DNA of 64,000 nucleotides from Gammaproteobacteria bacterium (GTDB lineage: Bacteria > Pseudomonadota > Gammaproteobacteria > Pseudomonadales > Pseudohongiellaceae). Within the stretch, counting starts at the first letter, position 1. Every line of letters begins with the position of its first letter. Below are positions 1 through 9,297 of the stretch, one piece after another. The stretch lies in contig JAURCS010000007.1 of NCBI GenBank assembly GCA_030828385.1, positions 16,272 through 80,271 on the forward strand, written 5' to 3'. The translations under genes and the position numbers were made by a program. The notes beneath the pieces were generated by a model, which was given only the letters and a program-made list of their open reading frames with translations, ran no database searches and was not told the DNA's origin.

Positions 1-1720
1 TTCTCAAGTCAGCTTTTACCCGGAACCCCTTGTTTTGCAATGATTTCACTACTTTTTCACAATAATCGGCCTGTTTGTCGGTAATATTCAGAATTACCGC
101 CTGCTCCGGTGCCAGCCAGCCGGGAAAGGCTCCCTCGTAATGCTCGATCAAAATACCGATGAACCGCTCAAATGAGCCAAAAATTGCCCGGTGTAACATC
201 ACTGGCGTTTCTTTGGTGTTGTTCTCAGTCACAAATTCAGCACCCAATCTACCAGGCATGGAAAAGTCGACCTGAATAGTGCCACACTGCATTTGCCGGC
301 CCATACAATCTTTCAGTGTAAATTCAATTTTTGGTCCGTAAAAAGCACCCTCACCCGGTTGCAGGTCCCAGGGCTTGCCGGTTTCATTCAGAGCTATTTC
401 CAGCGCTTTTTCTGCTTCATCCCAGATTTCATCGGACCCAACGCGCTTTTCAGGACGTGTTGATAATTTCAGCAGCACTTCCTCAAAACCGAAATCGTTG
501 TAAACCTTATTAACCAACTGAATAAACTCAGATACTTCAGCCTGAATGTCCTCTTTTGCACAGAATATATGCGCATCATCCTGGGTGAAACTGCGAACGC
601 GCATAAGACCATGCATGGCACCAGAAGGCTCATAGCGATGACAGGCCCCAAATTCAGCCAGACGCAAGGGCAAGTCTCTGTAACTTTTCAGCCCCTGGTT
701 AAAAACCTGAATATGGCAAGGACAATTCATTGGCTTGATGGCATACATCCGGTTGTCAGACTCGACGCTGAACATTTCATCGGCAAATTTGTCCGCATGT
801 CCGGATTTTTCCCACAATGAATAATCAACCAGTTGTGGTGTATTAATTTCCTGGTAGCCATTGTCCTTCCAGATATTCTGCATGTATTCGCGAATTATCT
901 GGTAAACAGTCCAGCCCTTTGGATGCCAGAACACCATGCCAGGTGCCTCTTCCTGAAAATGGAACAGTTCAAAGCGCTTACCCAGTTTTCTGTGGTCACG
1001 GCGTTCAGCTTCCTCGATCATATGCAGGTATTGTTTCAGATCTTTCTTGTCGTTCCAGGCAGTGCCATAGATACGCTGCAACATTTCATTACTGGAATCG
1101 CCACGCCAGTAGGCGCCGGCCACGGACATTAACTTGAAAGACTTGATAGCGCCGGTAGCAGGAACGTGAGGCCCCCGGCACAGATCGATAAACTCACCCT
1201 GCTTGTAAAAGGAAAGTTCTTCGTCACCCGGAATGCTTTCCATTATTTCAACTTTGTACTTTTCACCCATGTCACTAAACAGAGCTTTTGCCTCGGCTCT
1301 GCTCATGACCGAACGCGCAACAGGAATATTTTCCCTTGTAAGTCGTGTCATTTCCTTTTCTATAGCTTGCAGGTCTTCTGGCGTAAATGGCCTCTCATAG
1401 GCAAAATCATAGAAAAAGCCATTTTCTATTACTGGACCTATGGTGACCTGAGCTTCCGGAAACAGGTTCTGCACAGCATTGGCCATCAGATGAGCACAGG
1501 AATGTCTTATGATCTCGAGACCTTCATCATCGCGCCCGGTAATGATGGATAATTCAGTGTCCGCCTCGATCAGATACGAAACATCTACTGCCTCGCCATT
1601 TACTTTTCCGGCAAGCGCAGCTTTGGCCAGTCCGGGGCCGATTGATTCTGCAACCTGAAGGACTGTAACCGGACTATCAAATGTTTTCTGACTGCCGTCA
1701 GGCAGAGTGATGGCTACCAT
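1..1720 (-). CDS. thrS: Threonyl-tRNA synthetase, 3' end outside the window
   Basis: Charges tRNA-Thr with threonine in the cytosol. Reading the minus strand from an ATG at 1720 gives 573 uninterrupted codons that run off the left edge; the family is about 640 residues, so the C-terminal anticodon-binding domain is incomplete. Visible in order are an N-terminal TGS domain (about residues 1-61), the editing/SAD region with HSCAH at 73-77, and the class II catalytic core with the zinc-site motif MNCPCH and the segment [14 protein letters not shown]. The NCPCH form of the zinc motif is also seen in pseudomonads. The tRNA-Val gene lies 100 bp upstream on the same strand. In relatives infC follows; here that lies outside the window. 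Identity is secure. Confidence 0.97.
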   Translation of the reverse strand, partial: MVAITLPDGSQKTFDSPVTVLQVAESIGPGLAKAALAGKVNGEAVDVSYLIEADTELSIITGRDDEGLEIIRHSCAHLMANAVQNLFPEAQVTIGPVIENGFFYDFAYERPFTPEDLQAIEKEMTRLTRENIPVARSVMSRAEAKALFSDMGEKYKVEIMESIPGDEELSFYKQGEFIDLCRGPHVPATGAIKSFKLMSVAGAYWRGDSSNEMLQRIYGTAWNDKKDLKQYLHMIEEAERRDHRKLGKRFELFHFQEEAPGMVFWHPKGWTVYQIIREYMQNIWKDNGYQEINTPQLVDYSLWEKSGHADKFADEMFSVESDNRMYAIKPMNCPCHIQVFNQGLKSYRDLPLRLAEFGACHRYEPSGAMHGLMRVRSFTQDDAHIFCAKEDIQAEVSEFIQLVNKVYNDFGFEEVLLKLSTRPEKRVGSDEIWDEAEKALEIALNETGKPWDLQPGEGAFYGPKIEFTLKDCMGRQMQCGTIQVDFSMPGRLGAEFVTENNTKETPVMLHRAIFGSFERFIGILIEHYEGAFPGWLAPEQAVILNITDKQADYCEKVVKSLQNKGFRVKADLR

Positions 1721-1820
1721 CTGTTACTCAACTAGATTCAAAAAGTTATTTCTATGTGCATTACAAAAGTCTGACTGAAAAGGGGTTGCCAATATCCTGT
1801 TACAACGTCTTTCAGGGGAT

Positions 1821-1897
<77 letters not shown>

Positions 1898-2120
1898 ATT
1901 GCGATCAGTTTACCCTTTGCGGTATGGATCAACCCAGAAACAAAATAACCGTTTCAAGAGCCGTCCGAATGTCATTTCCCAAGTCTTTCCCGGCCATCCA
2001 GTCATTAATTTAAACCGGTAATTACTGGGCATTCAGCCCTGCTTCGGGAAAGATGGGCGATTATAGTGACAAGGCTTATAAACTACAAGGATTACAGAGA
2101 TATACGGGACTTAATTAAGA

Positions 2121-4151
2121 TTAGGAATTGAGTACAAAGAGCTCATTAACTTTGCCCAACTGATCACGTATCTGGGCAGCCTGTTCAAACTCGAGATTCC
2201 TGGCATGTTCGTACATGAGTTCCTGCAGCCTTGCCACTTCCTTTTCCAGTTCTGCACTACTCATGGAGGCCAGTTTTACAGCGTAATCGCCGCCTTTTTC
2301 CGCCACTTTAGCCAGATCCTTGTAGGACTTTTTTGACACTCCCGGCGCATGTGACGCCCCTTCCATGATATCGGCGACGGCTTTACGTATCCCTTGCGGC
2401 GTAATGTTATTGGCTTTATTAAATTCAACCTGGACTTTACGGCGCGCTTCCGTGGTATCGATAGCCCTCTGCATCGACCCGGTTACGCGGTCTGCGTAGA
2501 GAATCGCCTTACCGTGGAGGTTCCTGGCAGCCCGGCCAACGGTCTGGATCAGCGAACGTTCAGACCTCAGAAAACCCTCCTTATCTGCATCCAGCACTGC
2601 AACCAGAGACACTTCCGGGATATCGAGCCCTTCCCTGAGCAGGTTAATACCTACCAGGACATCAAATACACCAAGGCGTAAGTCGCGAATAATTTCTACA
2701 CGCTCGACAGTATCAATATCCGAATGCAGATACCTCACCCTGATATTATTCTCGGCAAGGTAATCAGTAAGATCTTCAGCCATGCGCTTGGTCAATACAG
2801 TGACCAGCACCCGCTCTTCTTTTTCAACGCGAATCTTGATTTCCGACAACAGGTCATCCACCTGGTGAAGTGCCGGCCTTACCTCCAGTTCGGGATCAAG
2901 TAATCCGGTAGGACGTACAACCTGTCTTACCAATTGCCCCTGTTTTTCTTCTTCATAGGGGCCAGGCGTAGCCGAGACAAAAATCAGCTGAGGAACCAGG
3001 TTCTCCCATTCCTCAAAACGCAGGGGACGGTTATCCAGAGCGGAGGGTAAGCGAAAGCCGTAATTAACCAGGTTTTCCTTGCGGGAACGATCGCCTTTAT
3101 ACATCGCGCCAATCTGGGGAATAGCCACATGAGACTCATCGACCACCACAAAACCATCCTCTGGCAAGTAATCAAACAGGGTGGGCGGCGGCTGCCCCTC
3201 CAGTCTGCCCGACAGATAACGTGAATAATTTTCAATTCCTGTGCAGTATCCAATTTCCCTGATCATTTCCAGATCAAACTGGGTACGCTGACCAAGTCGC
3301 TGGGCTTCTACCAGACGATTATTTTTCTCCAGGTAAGCCAGCCTTTCCTGCAACTCAAGTTTGATTTCCTCCACAGCATTCTGCAGTCGATCACGGGAGG
3401 TGACATAGTGGGATTTGGGAAATACATTCAGACGCTGGACACGTTGCTGAACCTCACCTGTCAGAGGATCAAACCATGCCAGACTTTCAATTTCTTCATC
3501 AAACATTTCAATACGAATGGCATTGGTTTCCGATTCTGCCGGATAAATATCGATCACATCCCCGCGAACTCTGTACGAAGAGCGATGCAACTCCATATCA
3601 TTACGACTGTATTGCAGCTCGGCAAGACGACGTAATAGAACTCGTTGATCCAGCTTGCCACCAACATTCAGGTGCAACACCATATCCAGATACTGGGTCG
3701 GGTCCCCCAAACCATAAATGGCAGATACTGTTGCCACAACAATGACGTCGCGGCGCTCCAGCAATGCCTTGGTAGCGGATAGGCGCATTTGTTCAATATG
3801 ATCATTGACCGAAGAATCTTTCTCAATATAGGTATCCGAAGCCGGTACATAGGCTTCCGGCTGGTAGTAATCGTAATAGGAAACGAAATACTCTACGGCA
3901 TTATCAGGAAAGAATTCCTTGTATTCCCCATAGAGTTGGGCTGCTAGAGTCTTGTTGGGCGCCATGATAAGTGTTGGCCTCTGGGATTCAGCGATCACAT
4001 TGGCAATAGTGAAAGTCTTGCCTGAACCGGTGACGCCAAGCAGAGTTTGGGCCGCCAGCCCATCTTCAAGACCTTCCAGCAGGGCCGCAATTGCTTCTGG
4101 CTGATCGCCAGCTGCCTTGAACTTGGCCTGCAAATGAAATTTTTTATCCAT
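2121..4151 (-). CDS. uvrB: Excinuclease ABC subunit B (UvrB)
   Basis: Damage-verification helicase-like subunit of nucleotide excision repair. It is loaded by UvrA and recruits UvrC for incision. The 676-residue product has the usual length. The Walker A motif GVTGSGKT is at about 39-46, the damage-probing beta-hairpin region [12 protein letters not shown] follows at about 92-103, helicase motifs include VDESH and the QTVGRAARN segment, and a C-terminal UVR domain (about 640-670) binds UvrC. It is monocistronic here, 223 bp upstream of tRNA-Val and divergent from tRNA-Asn. No clear LexA box was identified upstream by eye. Identity is secure. Confidence 0.98.
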   Translation of the reverse strand: MDKKFHLQAKFKAAGDQPEAIAALLEGLEDGLAAQTLLGVTGSGKTFTIANVIAESQRPTLIMAPNKTLAAQLYGEYKEFFPDNAVEYFVSYYDYYQPEAYVPASDTYIEKDSSVNDHIEQMRLSATKALLERRDVIVVATVSAIYGLGDPTQYLDMVLHLNVGGKLDQRVLLRRLAELQYSRNDMELHRSSYRVRGDVIDIYPAESETNAIRIEMFDEEIESLAWFDPLTGEVQQRVQRLNVFPKSHYVTSRDRLQNAVEEIKLELQERLAYLEKNNRLVEAQRLGQRTQFDLEMIREIGYCTGIENYSRYLSGRLEGQPPPTLFDYLPEDGFVVVDESHVAIPQIGAMYKGDRSRKENLVNYGFRLPSALDNRPLRFEEWENLVPQLIFVSATPGPYEEEKQGQLVRQVVRPTGLLDPELEVRPALHQVDDLLSEIKIRVEKEERVLVTVLTKRMAEDLTDYLAENNIRVRYLHSDIDTVERVEIIRDLRLGVFDVLVGINLLREGLDIPEVSLVAVLDADKEGFLRSERSLIQTVGRAARNLHGKAILYADRVTGSMQRAIDTTEARRKVQVEFNKANNITPQGIRKAVADIMEGASHAPGVSKKSYKDLAKVAEKGGDYAVKLASMSSAELEKEVARLQELMYEHARNLEFEQAAQIRDQLGKVNELFVLNS

Positions 4152-4266
4152 AGAGGGAGGTTAAATCGTTGTGGAGTCGGGCGGTAAACCCGCTATTGTA
4201 TGGGTAAAGCAGTAAGCAGGTAAAACGTCTTTTTAATATCAACTGAAAATTTATCGGGCTTGAGTA

Positions 4267-4295
4267 TTGACCGTCAAGGCATTAGTAATTAGTAT
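4267..4295 (+). promoter_or_regulatory. Sigma-70 promoter for tRNA-Asn
   Basis: TTGACC (4267-4272) and TAGTAT (4290-4295) are separated by 17 bp. They would start transcription about 20 bp before the tRNA-Asn gene. This is the best sigma-70-like match in the 170-bp divergent region between uvrB and the tRNA. Confidence 0.55.
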
Positions 4296-4321
4296 TCGCC
4301 TTCTCGAAAAATCCACGTTAC

Positions 4322-4396
4322 TGCCCAATAGCTCAATGGTAGAGTAGGTGACTGTTAATCACTTGGTTGTTGGTTCGAGTCCAACTTGGGCAGCCA
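4322..4396 (+). tRNA. tRNA-Asn (anticodon GTT)
   Basis: A 75-nt cloverleaf. The acceptor stem TGCCCAA pairs with TTGGGCA, the anticodon loop CTGTTAA sits on a GGTGA/TCACT stem, and the T-arm contains GGTTCGAGTCC. Discriminator G and an encoded CCA are at 4393-4396. Anticodon GTT reads asparagine codons. It stands alone. Confidence 0.96.
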
Positions 4397-4822
4397 TTTT
4401 CCACTCCCCGCTGTATTTAAGCCATATCCTCGATATTGGCAGACGATATAAGGTGATATCGGCAGATAAAGTAAGATCTATCAAGGTATGCCTGATTACA
4501 GCAAGAGTTTGTCAGCAGGTGTTCGCGCTAAAATAAGCATTCGCCGCTTTTTTAATTTCTTTCTACTCTCTTTTAAAACTCTTTCAAGCCTCTCTCGAGC
4601 CTCTTCCACCCCTCTTGCAAGCCTCTTTCTACTATTTACTACTCCCATTTTATTACCTGTCTGCTCTCTTCCTACTATTTTTTTATCTTTTCCCGCTGCT
4701 ACTTTTGTATGATTTTTGTCTGATTTTAGTCTGATGCCCACTTCTTTACTGATTTTCCATTATCTCTGTTCTATGACTTTTTAATTCAGGCTTTTATATT
4801 GTCGCTACTATCATCCATGCAC
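4397..4822. other. Pyrimidine-rich intergenic spacer
   Basis: No convincing gene. The plus strand is strongly C+T-rich from about 4540 to 4800 and carries an 11-bp tandem repeat (listed separately). Overlapping open frames exist on both strands (4488-4712 plus, 4496-4741 minus), but their residue content simply mirrors the biased bases and neither has a convincing ribosome-binding site. No strong terminator for tRNA-Asn was found. Confidence 0.6.
4568..4633. repeat. Six-unit 11-bp tandem repeat (CTCTTNCAAGC type)
   Basis: Six consecutive imperfect 11-bp units begin at 4568, 4579, 4590, 4601, 4612 and 4623. Every unit starts with CTCT, and units 2, 3 and 5 end in AAGC or GAGC. The period is not a multiple of three, which argues against a coding origin. 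It is close to one DNA helical turn. Confidence 0.75.
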
Positions 4823-5869
4823 CTATGCACCCATGTTTTTGCCTATGTTTTTTGTTTCCTTCAGATCATGCAATTGGCTTGCCCTAACCTTCATCGTCAG
4901 CAACAACAGCGGTAGCCAGGCAATCATTACGAGGACAAGCCCCCAGTCGGGATATCGGTGACAAATCCAGGCCAGAGGCAATAACCAGAAAATATTAATG
5001 GCAGAAGCCAGCATTACAACCTGCAGATGACTGTTTAACCGGCGCGCAGCAATCTGGTATGCATGATTGCGATGAGCGTAATACCAGGTTTCACCGTCAG
5101 ACATTCTTTTTATCAGCGTATATGTTGAATCTACGATAAATACACCAGCCAAAATGCTCCATACCCATATATTGGTAAGGCCGGAAGTCGTACTGATCAA
5201 AGCCGCCACACCCAATATGAAACCAAGAAAATTACTACCGCAATCTCCCATAAATAGTCGTGCTGGCGGGAAGTTGACCAGCAGGAAACCTGACAGACAG
5301 GCAACCAGGAGCAGTGACAGGTTTCTCAGCGCCTCACTATCATCAGAAAAGGTAAGCCAGATAACCGATAACAAAATAAACAGGGTCTCCATGGTAGCGA
5401 TACCATCCAGCCCATCCATAAAATTAAATAGGTTAATAAACCAGAGCATAGCGGCAAAAATTAACAGGTAGCCGATAAATCCAAGGTCCAGACCAAGTCC
5501 AAAGAAAGGCAGCACAGGACTGCCAAAGATCGCCAGAACGCCGAACACAGCGACAGCCTGAGTCGATAGCCTGGGACCAATTCCTAGCTGAAAAATATCA
5601 TCCATAAGCCCCAAAACAGCGATTGAAAACCCGAGTAACAAGACAAGGGAGTAGTTAAAACCTGGATCCTCCACTCTGAATACAAGAAGTGCAGCAATAC
5701 AGAACACGGTGACAAATGCCATGCCTCCAGCCGTCGGCGTAGGAGTCTCGTGTGAGCTCCTGTCATTGGGAATATCCAGCCAGTGACGCCCCTTCGACAG
5801 CCAGATTATCAGGCAGCATGCCAGTAACGAAAAAACAAAAGCTGCCGATAACAGCAAGGTATTATTCAT
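4823..5869 (-). CDS. WbpL/WecA-family undecaprenyl-phosphate sugar-1-phosphate transferase
   Basis: Membrane glycosyltransferase of the MraY/WecA (PNPT) superfamily. By family it transfers an N-acetylhexosamine-1-phosphate from a UDP-sugar to undecaprenyl phosphate, the first step of O-antigen or related glycan synthesis. The 348 residues are almost entirely hydrophobic helices. Diagnostic motifs are IPNDRSSHETPTPTAGG near residue 34 (typical of WbpL-type enzymes), the GLMDDIF acidic pair, FNFMDGLDG, and MGDCGSNFLGF. The neighbours are not other O-antigen genes, so the sugar cannot be assigned. WbpL-like (FucNAc or GlcNAc) is more likely than MraY, because the peptidoglycan-specific context is absent. 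Confidence 0.88.
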   Translation of the reverse strand: MNNTLLLSAAFVFSLLACCLIIWLSKGRHWLDIPNDRSSHETPTPTAGGMAFVTVFCIAALLVFRVEDPGFNYSLVLLLGFSIAVLGLMDDIFQLGIGPRLSTQAVAVFGVLAIFGSPVLPFFGLGLDLGFIGYLLIFAAMLWFINLFNFMDGLDGIATMETLFILLSVIWLTFSDDSEALRNLSLLLVACLSGFLLVNFPPARLFMGDCGSNFLGFILGVAALISTTSGLTNIWVWSILAGVFIVDSTYTLIKRMSDGETWYYAHRNHAYQIAARRLNSHLQVVMLASAINIFWLLPLAWICHRYPDWGLVLVMIAWLPLLLLTMKVRASQLHDLKETKNIGKNMGA

Positions 5870-5987
5870 ACATCTAAATGATTCTCTGGTTCGAAATTAT
5901 TAAGAGTTAATAATTATAGCGGCAGATACTGGCTCTGGCTCTTTTAAATAGCCAGAGCCATTTATTAACGCTTTAGATTGTTACATA

Positions 5988-6015
5988 AAAAAAGGCGCCT
6001 ATGGGCGCCTTTTTT
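5988..6015 (-). terminator. Rho-independent terminator after the ComEA-like gene
   Basis: A perfect 12-bp stem (AAAAAAGGCGCC with GGCGCCTTTTTT) closes a 4-nt loop. On the minus strand it lies 15 bp after the stop of the ComEA-like gene and ends in a T run. The A/T flanks would let it act in both directions. Confidence 0.9.
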
Positions 6016-6029
6016 ATCCACGAATCTGT

Positions 6030-6305
6030 TTACTCAAAACTGATACGGGCTTGATTATTACGCAGTGTTACTTCGCCCACACCATTGACCAGCAACAGTT
6101 CTTCCAGGCTGGCGAAGTCACCATATTCATCGCGAAAGTTAACAATTGCTTCCGCTCTGCTTATACCCACACCATCCAGCATTCTTGCAATTGTAGGAGC
6201 ATCAGCATGGTTAATATTTACCTGCTCTACCTCTACGCTAACAGCATTCAAGGAATCACTTTCATGATCCTGAGCGGTGCTGGCCCAGGATAATGTCAGC
6301 AACAA
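6030..6305 (-). CDS. ComEA-like helix-hairpin-helix protein, start region apparently frameshifted
   Basis: Small secreted protein with a ComEA-type double helix-hairpin-helix that binds DNA non-specifically, as in the competence protein ComEA. The core NINHADAPTIARML and the second hairpin VNGVGEVTL are clear. The coordinates given use a TTG at 6305 that has no ribosome-binding site. The same frame stays open upstream to a stop at 6353 and encodes an excellent signal peptide (KKSILFSLLLTLSWASTAQ), but that stretch has no usable start. An ATG at 6364 with GGAGG seven bases upstream is in another frame and hits a stop. Either one base has been lost near 6350-6364 (mutation or sequence error) or an unusual start is used. 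It follows pyrF on the same strand, with a 210-bp pyrimidine-rich gap. Confidence 0.8.
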   Translation of the reverse strand: MLLTLSWASTAQDHESDSLNAVSVEVEQVNINHADAPTIARMLDGVGISRAEAIVNFRDEYGDFASLEELLLVNGVGEVTLRNNQARISFE

Positions 6306-6363
6306 ACTGAATAAAATGGATTTTTTGGAATAACGGATAACTGACTGATTTTAGAAAATTGCA

Positions 6364-6376
6364 TATTACTGCCTCC
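6364..6376 (-). promoter_or_regulatory. Strong ribosome-binding site and ATG out of frame with the ComEA-like gene
   Basis: On the minus strand GGAGG (6376-6372) precedes an ATG at 6364-6362 with seven bases between. The ATG frame ends after 22 codons. A one-base shift within the first few codons would join it to the signal peptide of the ComEA-like protein, so this is probably the original start. Confidence 0.6.
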
Positions 6377-6574
6377 TTGGCACTGGAGAGAAACCTCCCC
6401 TTCTTTGATTCCATTCATCGCTTTGATTGGATTAATTCTATTTTCCCATTTTCCTTTTATTCTTTTCTCCATTTGTTTCAATTTTTTCATTTTTAATGAA
6501 GCGAATTGGGTAAATATATATTTCCTCCAACCGTGACGCAGCAAAATGCTGCTGAAATCAATGTAGCAGAGAAA

Positions 6575-7276
6575 TCATTTTTTGCCGTGGATTTCTTCCA
6601 TAATAATGCGCAGTTTTGCTGTGGGATCATCAGCCTGTGTGACCGGCCTGCCAATCACCAGGTAATTGCTGCCGCTTTGTATTGCCTGCGCTGGCGTCAT
6701 GACCCGTTTCTGGTCGTCCAGACTATCTCCAGCTGGCCGAATACCCGGGGTTACCAGTAGAAAGTCATCTGCCAGCTCACTGCGTAAAACAGGAGTTTCC
6801 CGCGCAGAGCAGACGACTCCATCCAACTCGCAGTCACTGCTTAGTTTGGCGAGAATGCTTACCTGTTCATCAGGGGTTACCGTAACACTGATTTCACGCA
6901 GATCCTCAGCCCCCATACTGGTTAATACCGTTACCGCTATAAGTAATGTGTCACCATTTTTTGGCAGGGCTGTACGAGCCGCTTCCAGCATGGCTCTGCC
7001 GCCACTGGCATGGACATTGACCATCCATACACCCAGATCTGCCGCAGCAGCTACTGCCCCTGCTACGGTATTCGGAATATCATGATATTTGAGATCAAGA
7101 AACACATCGAAATGCTGTTTTTGCAGCTCCTTTACCAATTCAGGACCGGCACGGGTAAACAATTCCTTGCCAACTTTTACCCGGCATAGTGAAGGATCAA
7201 GTTTTTCTACCAGGGACAAGGCACTTGCTGCATCCGGGAAGTCCAGGGCAACTATGACGGGTCTATCAATAAGCAT
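6575..7276 (-). CDS. pyrF: Orotidine 5'-phosphate decarboxylase
   Basis: Last step of de novo UMP synthesis, decarboxylating OMP. The 233-residue TIM barrel begins with [11 protein letters not shown] and contains the catalytic [11 protein letters not shown] motif (about residues 62-72); TPGIRP and VIGRPVT form the phosphate site. It is 28 bp downstream of lapB on the same strand, the lapA-lapB-pyrF order known from enterobacteria, so the three are probably co-transcribed. Identity is secure. Confidence 0.97.
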   Translation of the reverse strand: MLIDRPVIVALDFPDAASALSLVEKLDPSLCRVKVGKELFTRAGPELVKELQKQHFDVFLDLKYHDIPNTVAGAVAAAADLGVWMVNVHASGGRAMLEAARTALPKNGDTLLIAVTVLTSMGAEDLREISVTVTPDEQVSILAKLSSDCELDGVVCSARETPVLRSELADDFLLVTPGIRPAGDSLDDQKRVMTPAQAIQSGSNYLVIGRPVTQADDPTAKLRIIMEEIHGKK

Positions 7277-7304
7277 TTTTTCCTCACTCTGCTGAATCGC
7301 AGTA

Positions 7305-8537
7305 CTATTCTCCCAAAATACCGATTACGTGTTTGACGCTGCCCCAGTGTGAACAGCTCGGACACTGCCAATGCAGGCTCTTCAATTCAAAACCACAGTT
7401 CACACACTGGTATTGGGCCTTACTATCGATGTATTCTGCAAGGACCTTCCTGTACAAAATGATTGCATTACTATTTTTATCCTGGCCCTCATTCTCACCA
7501 TTACTTTGGCCTTCACTCAGACTCAGGGTTTTTAACAAAAGTCTCAATGATGGCTTGCCTGCCAATTGTCCAAGCAGAAACTCCCTGGCTTGCTGATCGC
7601 TATTTTCTTTTTGTAGGTATTCCGCAAGGCCCAGAAGTACCGATGTATTATTTTCATCGGCAATACATGTATCAATAAATTTCCTAAGACTTTTTTCTTT
7701 GCCTTCATTTTTATAGCAGTCGAGCAAGGGATAAAACACCTCGGCCATAAATGCAGGGTCCTGCTTCTTTACACGCAAGTAGCTTTTTATTGCTTCTTGG
7801 TAATTCCCACAACTGTTTTCCAGTTGGCCACGCAAAATACTTACTCTGACATTATTTTTATCCATGCCTGCAGCCTGTTGTAAAAACTCTCGGGCTCTGG
7901 ACATGTGCTCATTATTCAACTCGGATTCTGCAAGTTCACAATAAAAATGAGACGCAAGTTTCTGATAATAAGCGCGCTCCGCGGGGGAACATAGCCGAAT
8001 CAATTCTATGAGAACATCGACCCCTTCCTGCCAGTCTTTTTCCAGTTGATAAACATTGGCAGAATGGATGAGCGCCTCTATTTTGATAGTTCCTTTTTCA
8101 CGTCTCAATTCTTCAAGAAGATTCTCAGCACGATCAAGAAGTCCAGCGGCAATATAACTTTGGACCAAATTTATTTTAATCTTATTAAGCTCTGCCTTGG
8201 AAAAACCGTTTTGCCCAAGCAGGTCCTGATAAACCGAGATAGATCTATCCACTTTGCCCCTGCGACGCAATAATTTCCCCAGCGCCATGTGGGTTTGCAA
8301 GGTGCTGGAATTAACCTCCAGGGCGTCGATGAAAAGGTCGATTGCATCGTCCGGCTCATCATTGAGGAGATAATTAAGACCAATAAAATAGTCTTCTGCA
8401 GGAAGGTTTCTAAATGGGCGGGCTATATTTGTACTGCGGTCAAGCCAGGGACATCGCCCTGATAGCCAGCCAAGAGCAATTGCTCCGAGTAACAAAAAAT
8501 ATAGAAAAAAATCAGACAAGTTGAATCCTTCACTCAA
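7305..8537 (-). CDS. lapB: LPS assembly protein LapB (YciM)
   Basis: Inner-membrane-anchored regulator. In Escherichia coli it presents LpxC to FtsH and so sets LPS synthesis. The 410 residues start with a single hydrophobic anchor (about 10-28), continue with tetratricopeptide repeats over about residues 45-340, and end in a rubredoxin-type metal knuckle: CVNCGFE and CPSCSHWG give the two CxxC pairs. It is six bases downstream of lapA and just upstream of pyrF. Length and domain order match the family. Confidence 0.95.
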   Translation of the reverse strand: MSEGFNLSDFFLYFLLLGAIALGWLSGRCPWLDRSTNIARPFRNLPAEDYFIGLNYLLNDEPDDAIDLFIDALEVNSSTLQTHMALGKLLRRRGKVDRSISVYQDLLGQNGFSKAELNKIKINLVQSYIAAGLLDRAENLLEELRREKGTIKIEALIHSANVYQLEKDWQEGVDVLIELIRLCSPAERAYYQKLASHFYCELAESELNNEHMSRAREFLQQAAGMDKNNVRVSILRGQLENSCGNYQEAIKSYLRVKKQDPAFMAEVFYPLLDCYKNEGKEKSLRKFIDTCIADENNTSVLLGLAEYLQKENSDQQAREFLLGQLAGKPSLRLLLKTLSLSEGQSNGENEGQDKNSNAIILYRKVLAEYIDSKAQYQCVNCGFELKSLHWQCPSCSHWGSVKHVIGILGE

Positions 8538-8543
8538 ATTTAG

Positions 8544-8849
8544 TTAGCTTTTTCTATTTGACTGATTAACAGAATGCGATGACTGTAGTCTTAATTTATC
8601 CAGCTGGGATTGCAACTGACGGATCTGAACCCTGTATTTAAGCTGCCTCAAAATACCCAGCCCAAGAACAAGGCCAGTTAAGCCACCCAGAATATACACA
8701 GCTATAATTATGACGCCAATACTGAAAGCTGGTAGCTCAGTGCCAACCCATAAATTTATTTCTGTGGTGTTGTTGACGGCAAAAAGAAATGCCAGCAATA
8801 CAGTACCAACAAATACAAGAAAAGTTATAAATCTAAAAAAGCCTTTCAC
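8544..8849 (-). CDS. lapA: LapA domain-containing membrane protein
   Basis: Small inner-membrane protein (101 residues) of the LapA/YciS family, which works with LapB in LPS assembly control. It has two hydrophobic segments (about 4-22 and 45-68) with the family pattern NNTTEINLW between them, followed by a basic, glutamine-rich cytoplasmic tail likely to form a coiled coil. It overlaps no gene but sits six bases before lapB and about 25 bp after the terminator that closes ihfB. Confidence 0.9.
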   Translation of the reverse strand: MKGFFRFITFLVFVGTVLLAFLFAVNNTTEINLWVGTELPAFSIGVIIIAVYILGGLTGLVLGLGILRQLKYRVQIRQLQSQLDKLRLQSSHSVNQSNRKS

Positions 8850-8874
8850 GGTTTGAACTTATTGCCTATATAAA

Positions 8875-8910
8875 AAAACGGCAGCTTCCGATAACAAAAG
8901 CTGCCGTTTT
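8875..8910 (-). terminator. Rho-independent terminator between ihfB and lapA
   Basis: A 13-bp perfect stem (AAAACGGCAGCTT with AAGCTGCCGTTTT) and a 10-nt loop, followed on the minus strand by a T tract. It lies 16 bp after the ihfB stop. The lapA start is only about 25 bp beyond, so lapA-lapB-pyrF depend on read-through or on a promoter overlapping this hairpin. Confidence 0.88.
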
Positions 8911-8926
8911 AACAAGTCATCCAGAT

Positions 8927-9235
8927 TTATTCCGGAATCTGTGTCTGTTCCTGCATACTAATGTTAACCCGGTCCCTTAATTCCTTTCCTGGTTTGAAAT
9001 GAGGGACATACTTGCCACTCAATTCAACTGGCTCACCGGTTTTAGGGTTTCTGCCAACACGTGGGGCGCGATAATGCAGGGAAAAGCTTCCAAATCCCCT
9101 TATTTCAATACGCCCACCTTCAGCCAAAACTTCAGACATGTAAGAAATGATCGCCTTTACAGCCAGTTCAACGTCTTTTGCAGACAGCTGCGTTTGCTTG
9201 GAGACAATCTGGTCTATCAGTTCTGATTTTGTCAT
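8927..9235 (-). CDS. ihfB: Integration host factor subunit beta
   Basis: DNA-bending nucleoid protein that pairs with IhfA and assists sigma-54 promoters, recombination and replication. The 102 residues begin [10 protein letters not shown]. The DNA-binding arm carries the HU/IHF signature [21 protein letters not shown] with the tip proline, and [17 protein letters not shown] ends the fold. It follows rpsA by 62 bp, the order conserved across gammaproteobacteria. An rpoN gene is also in this window, although IHF use at sigma-54 promoters here is only a family expectation. Confidence 0.97.
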   Translation of the reverse strand: MTKSELIDQIVSKQTQLSAKDVELAVKAIISYMSEVLAEGGRIEIRGFGSFSLHYRAPRVGRNPKTGEPVELSGKYVPHFKPGKELRDRVNISMQEQTQIPE

Positions 9236-9297
9236 GACTCATCCTTCGCTAATGTTAACAGACAGGTTGCACTAAGGCATGCCAGTCACACGCTGAA

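Noticed and set aside
4488-4741. Overlapping frames on both strands in the pyrimidine-rich spacer
   Set aside because: Their residues (serine/leucine on one strand, lysine/arginine on the other) follow directly from biased bases and an 11-bp repeat.
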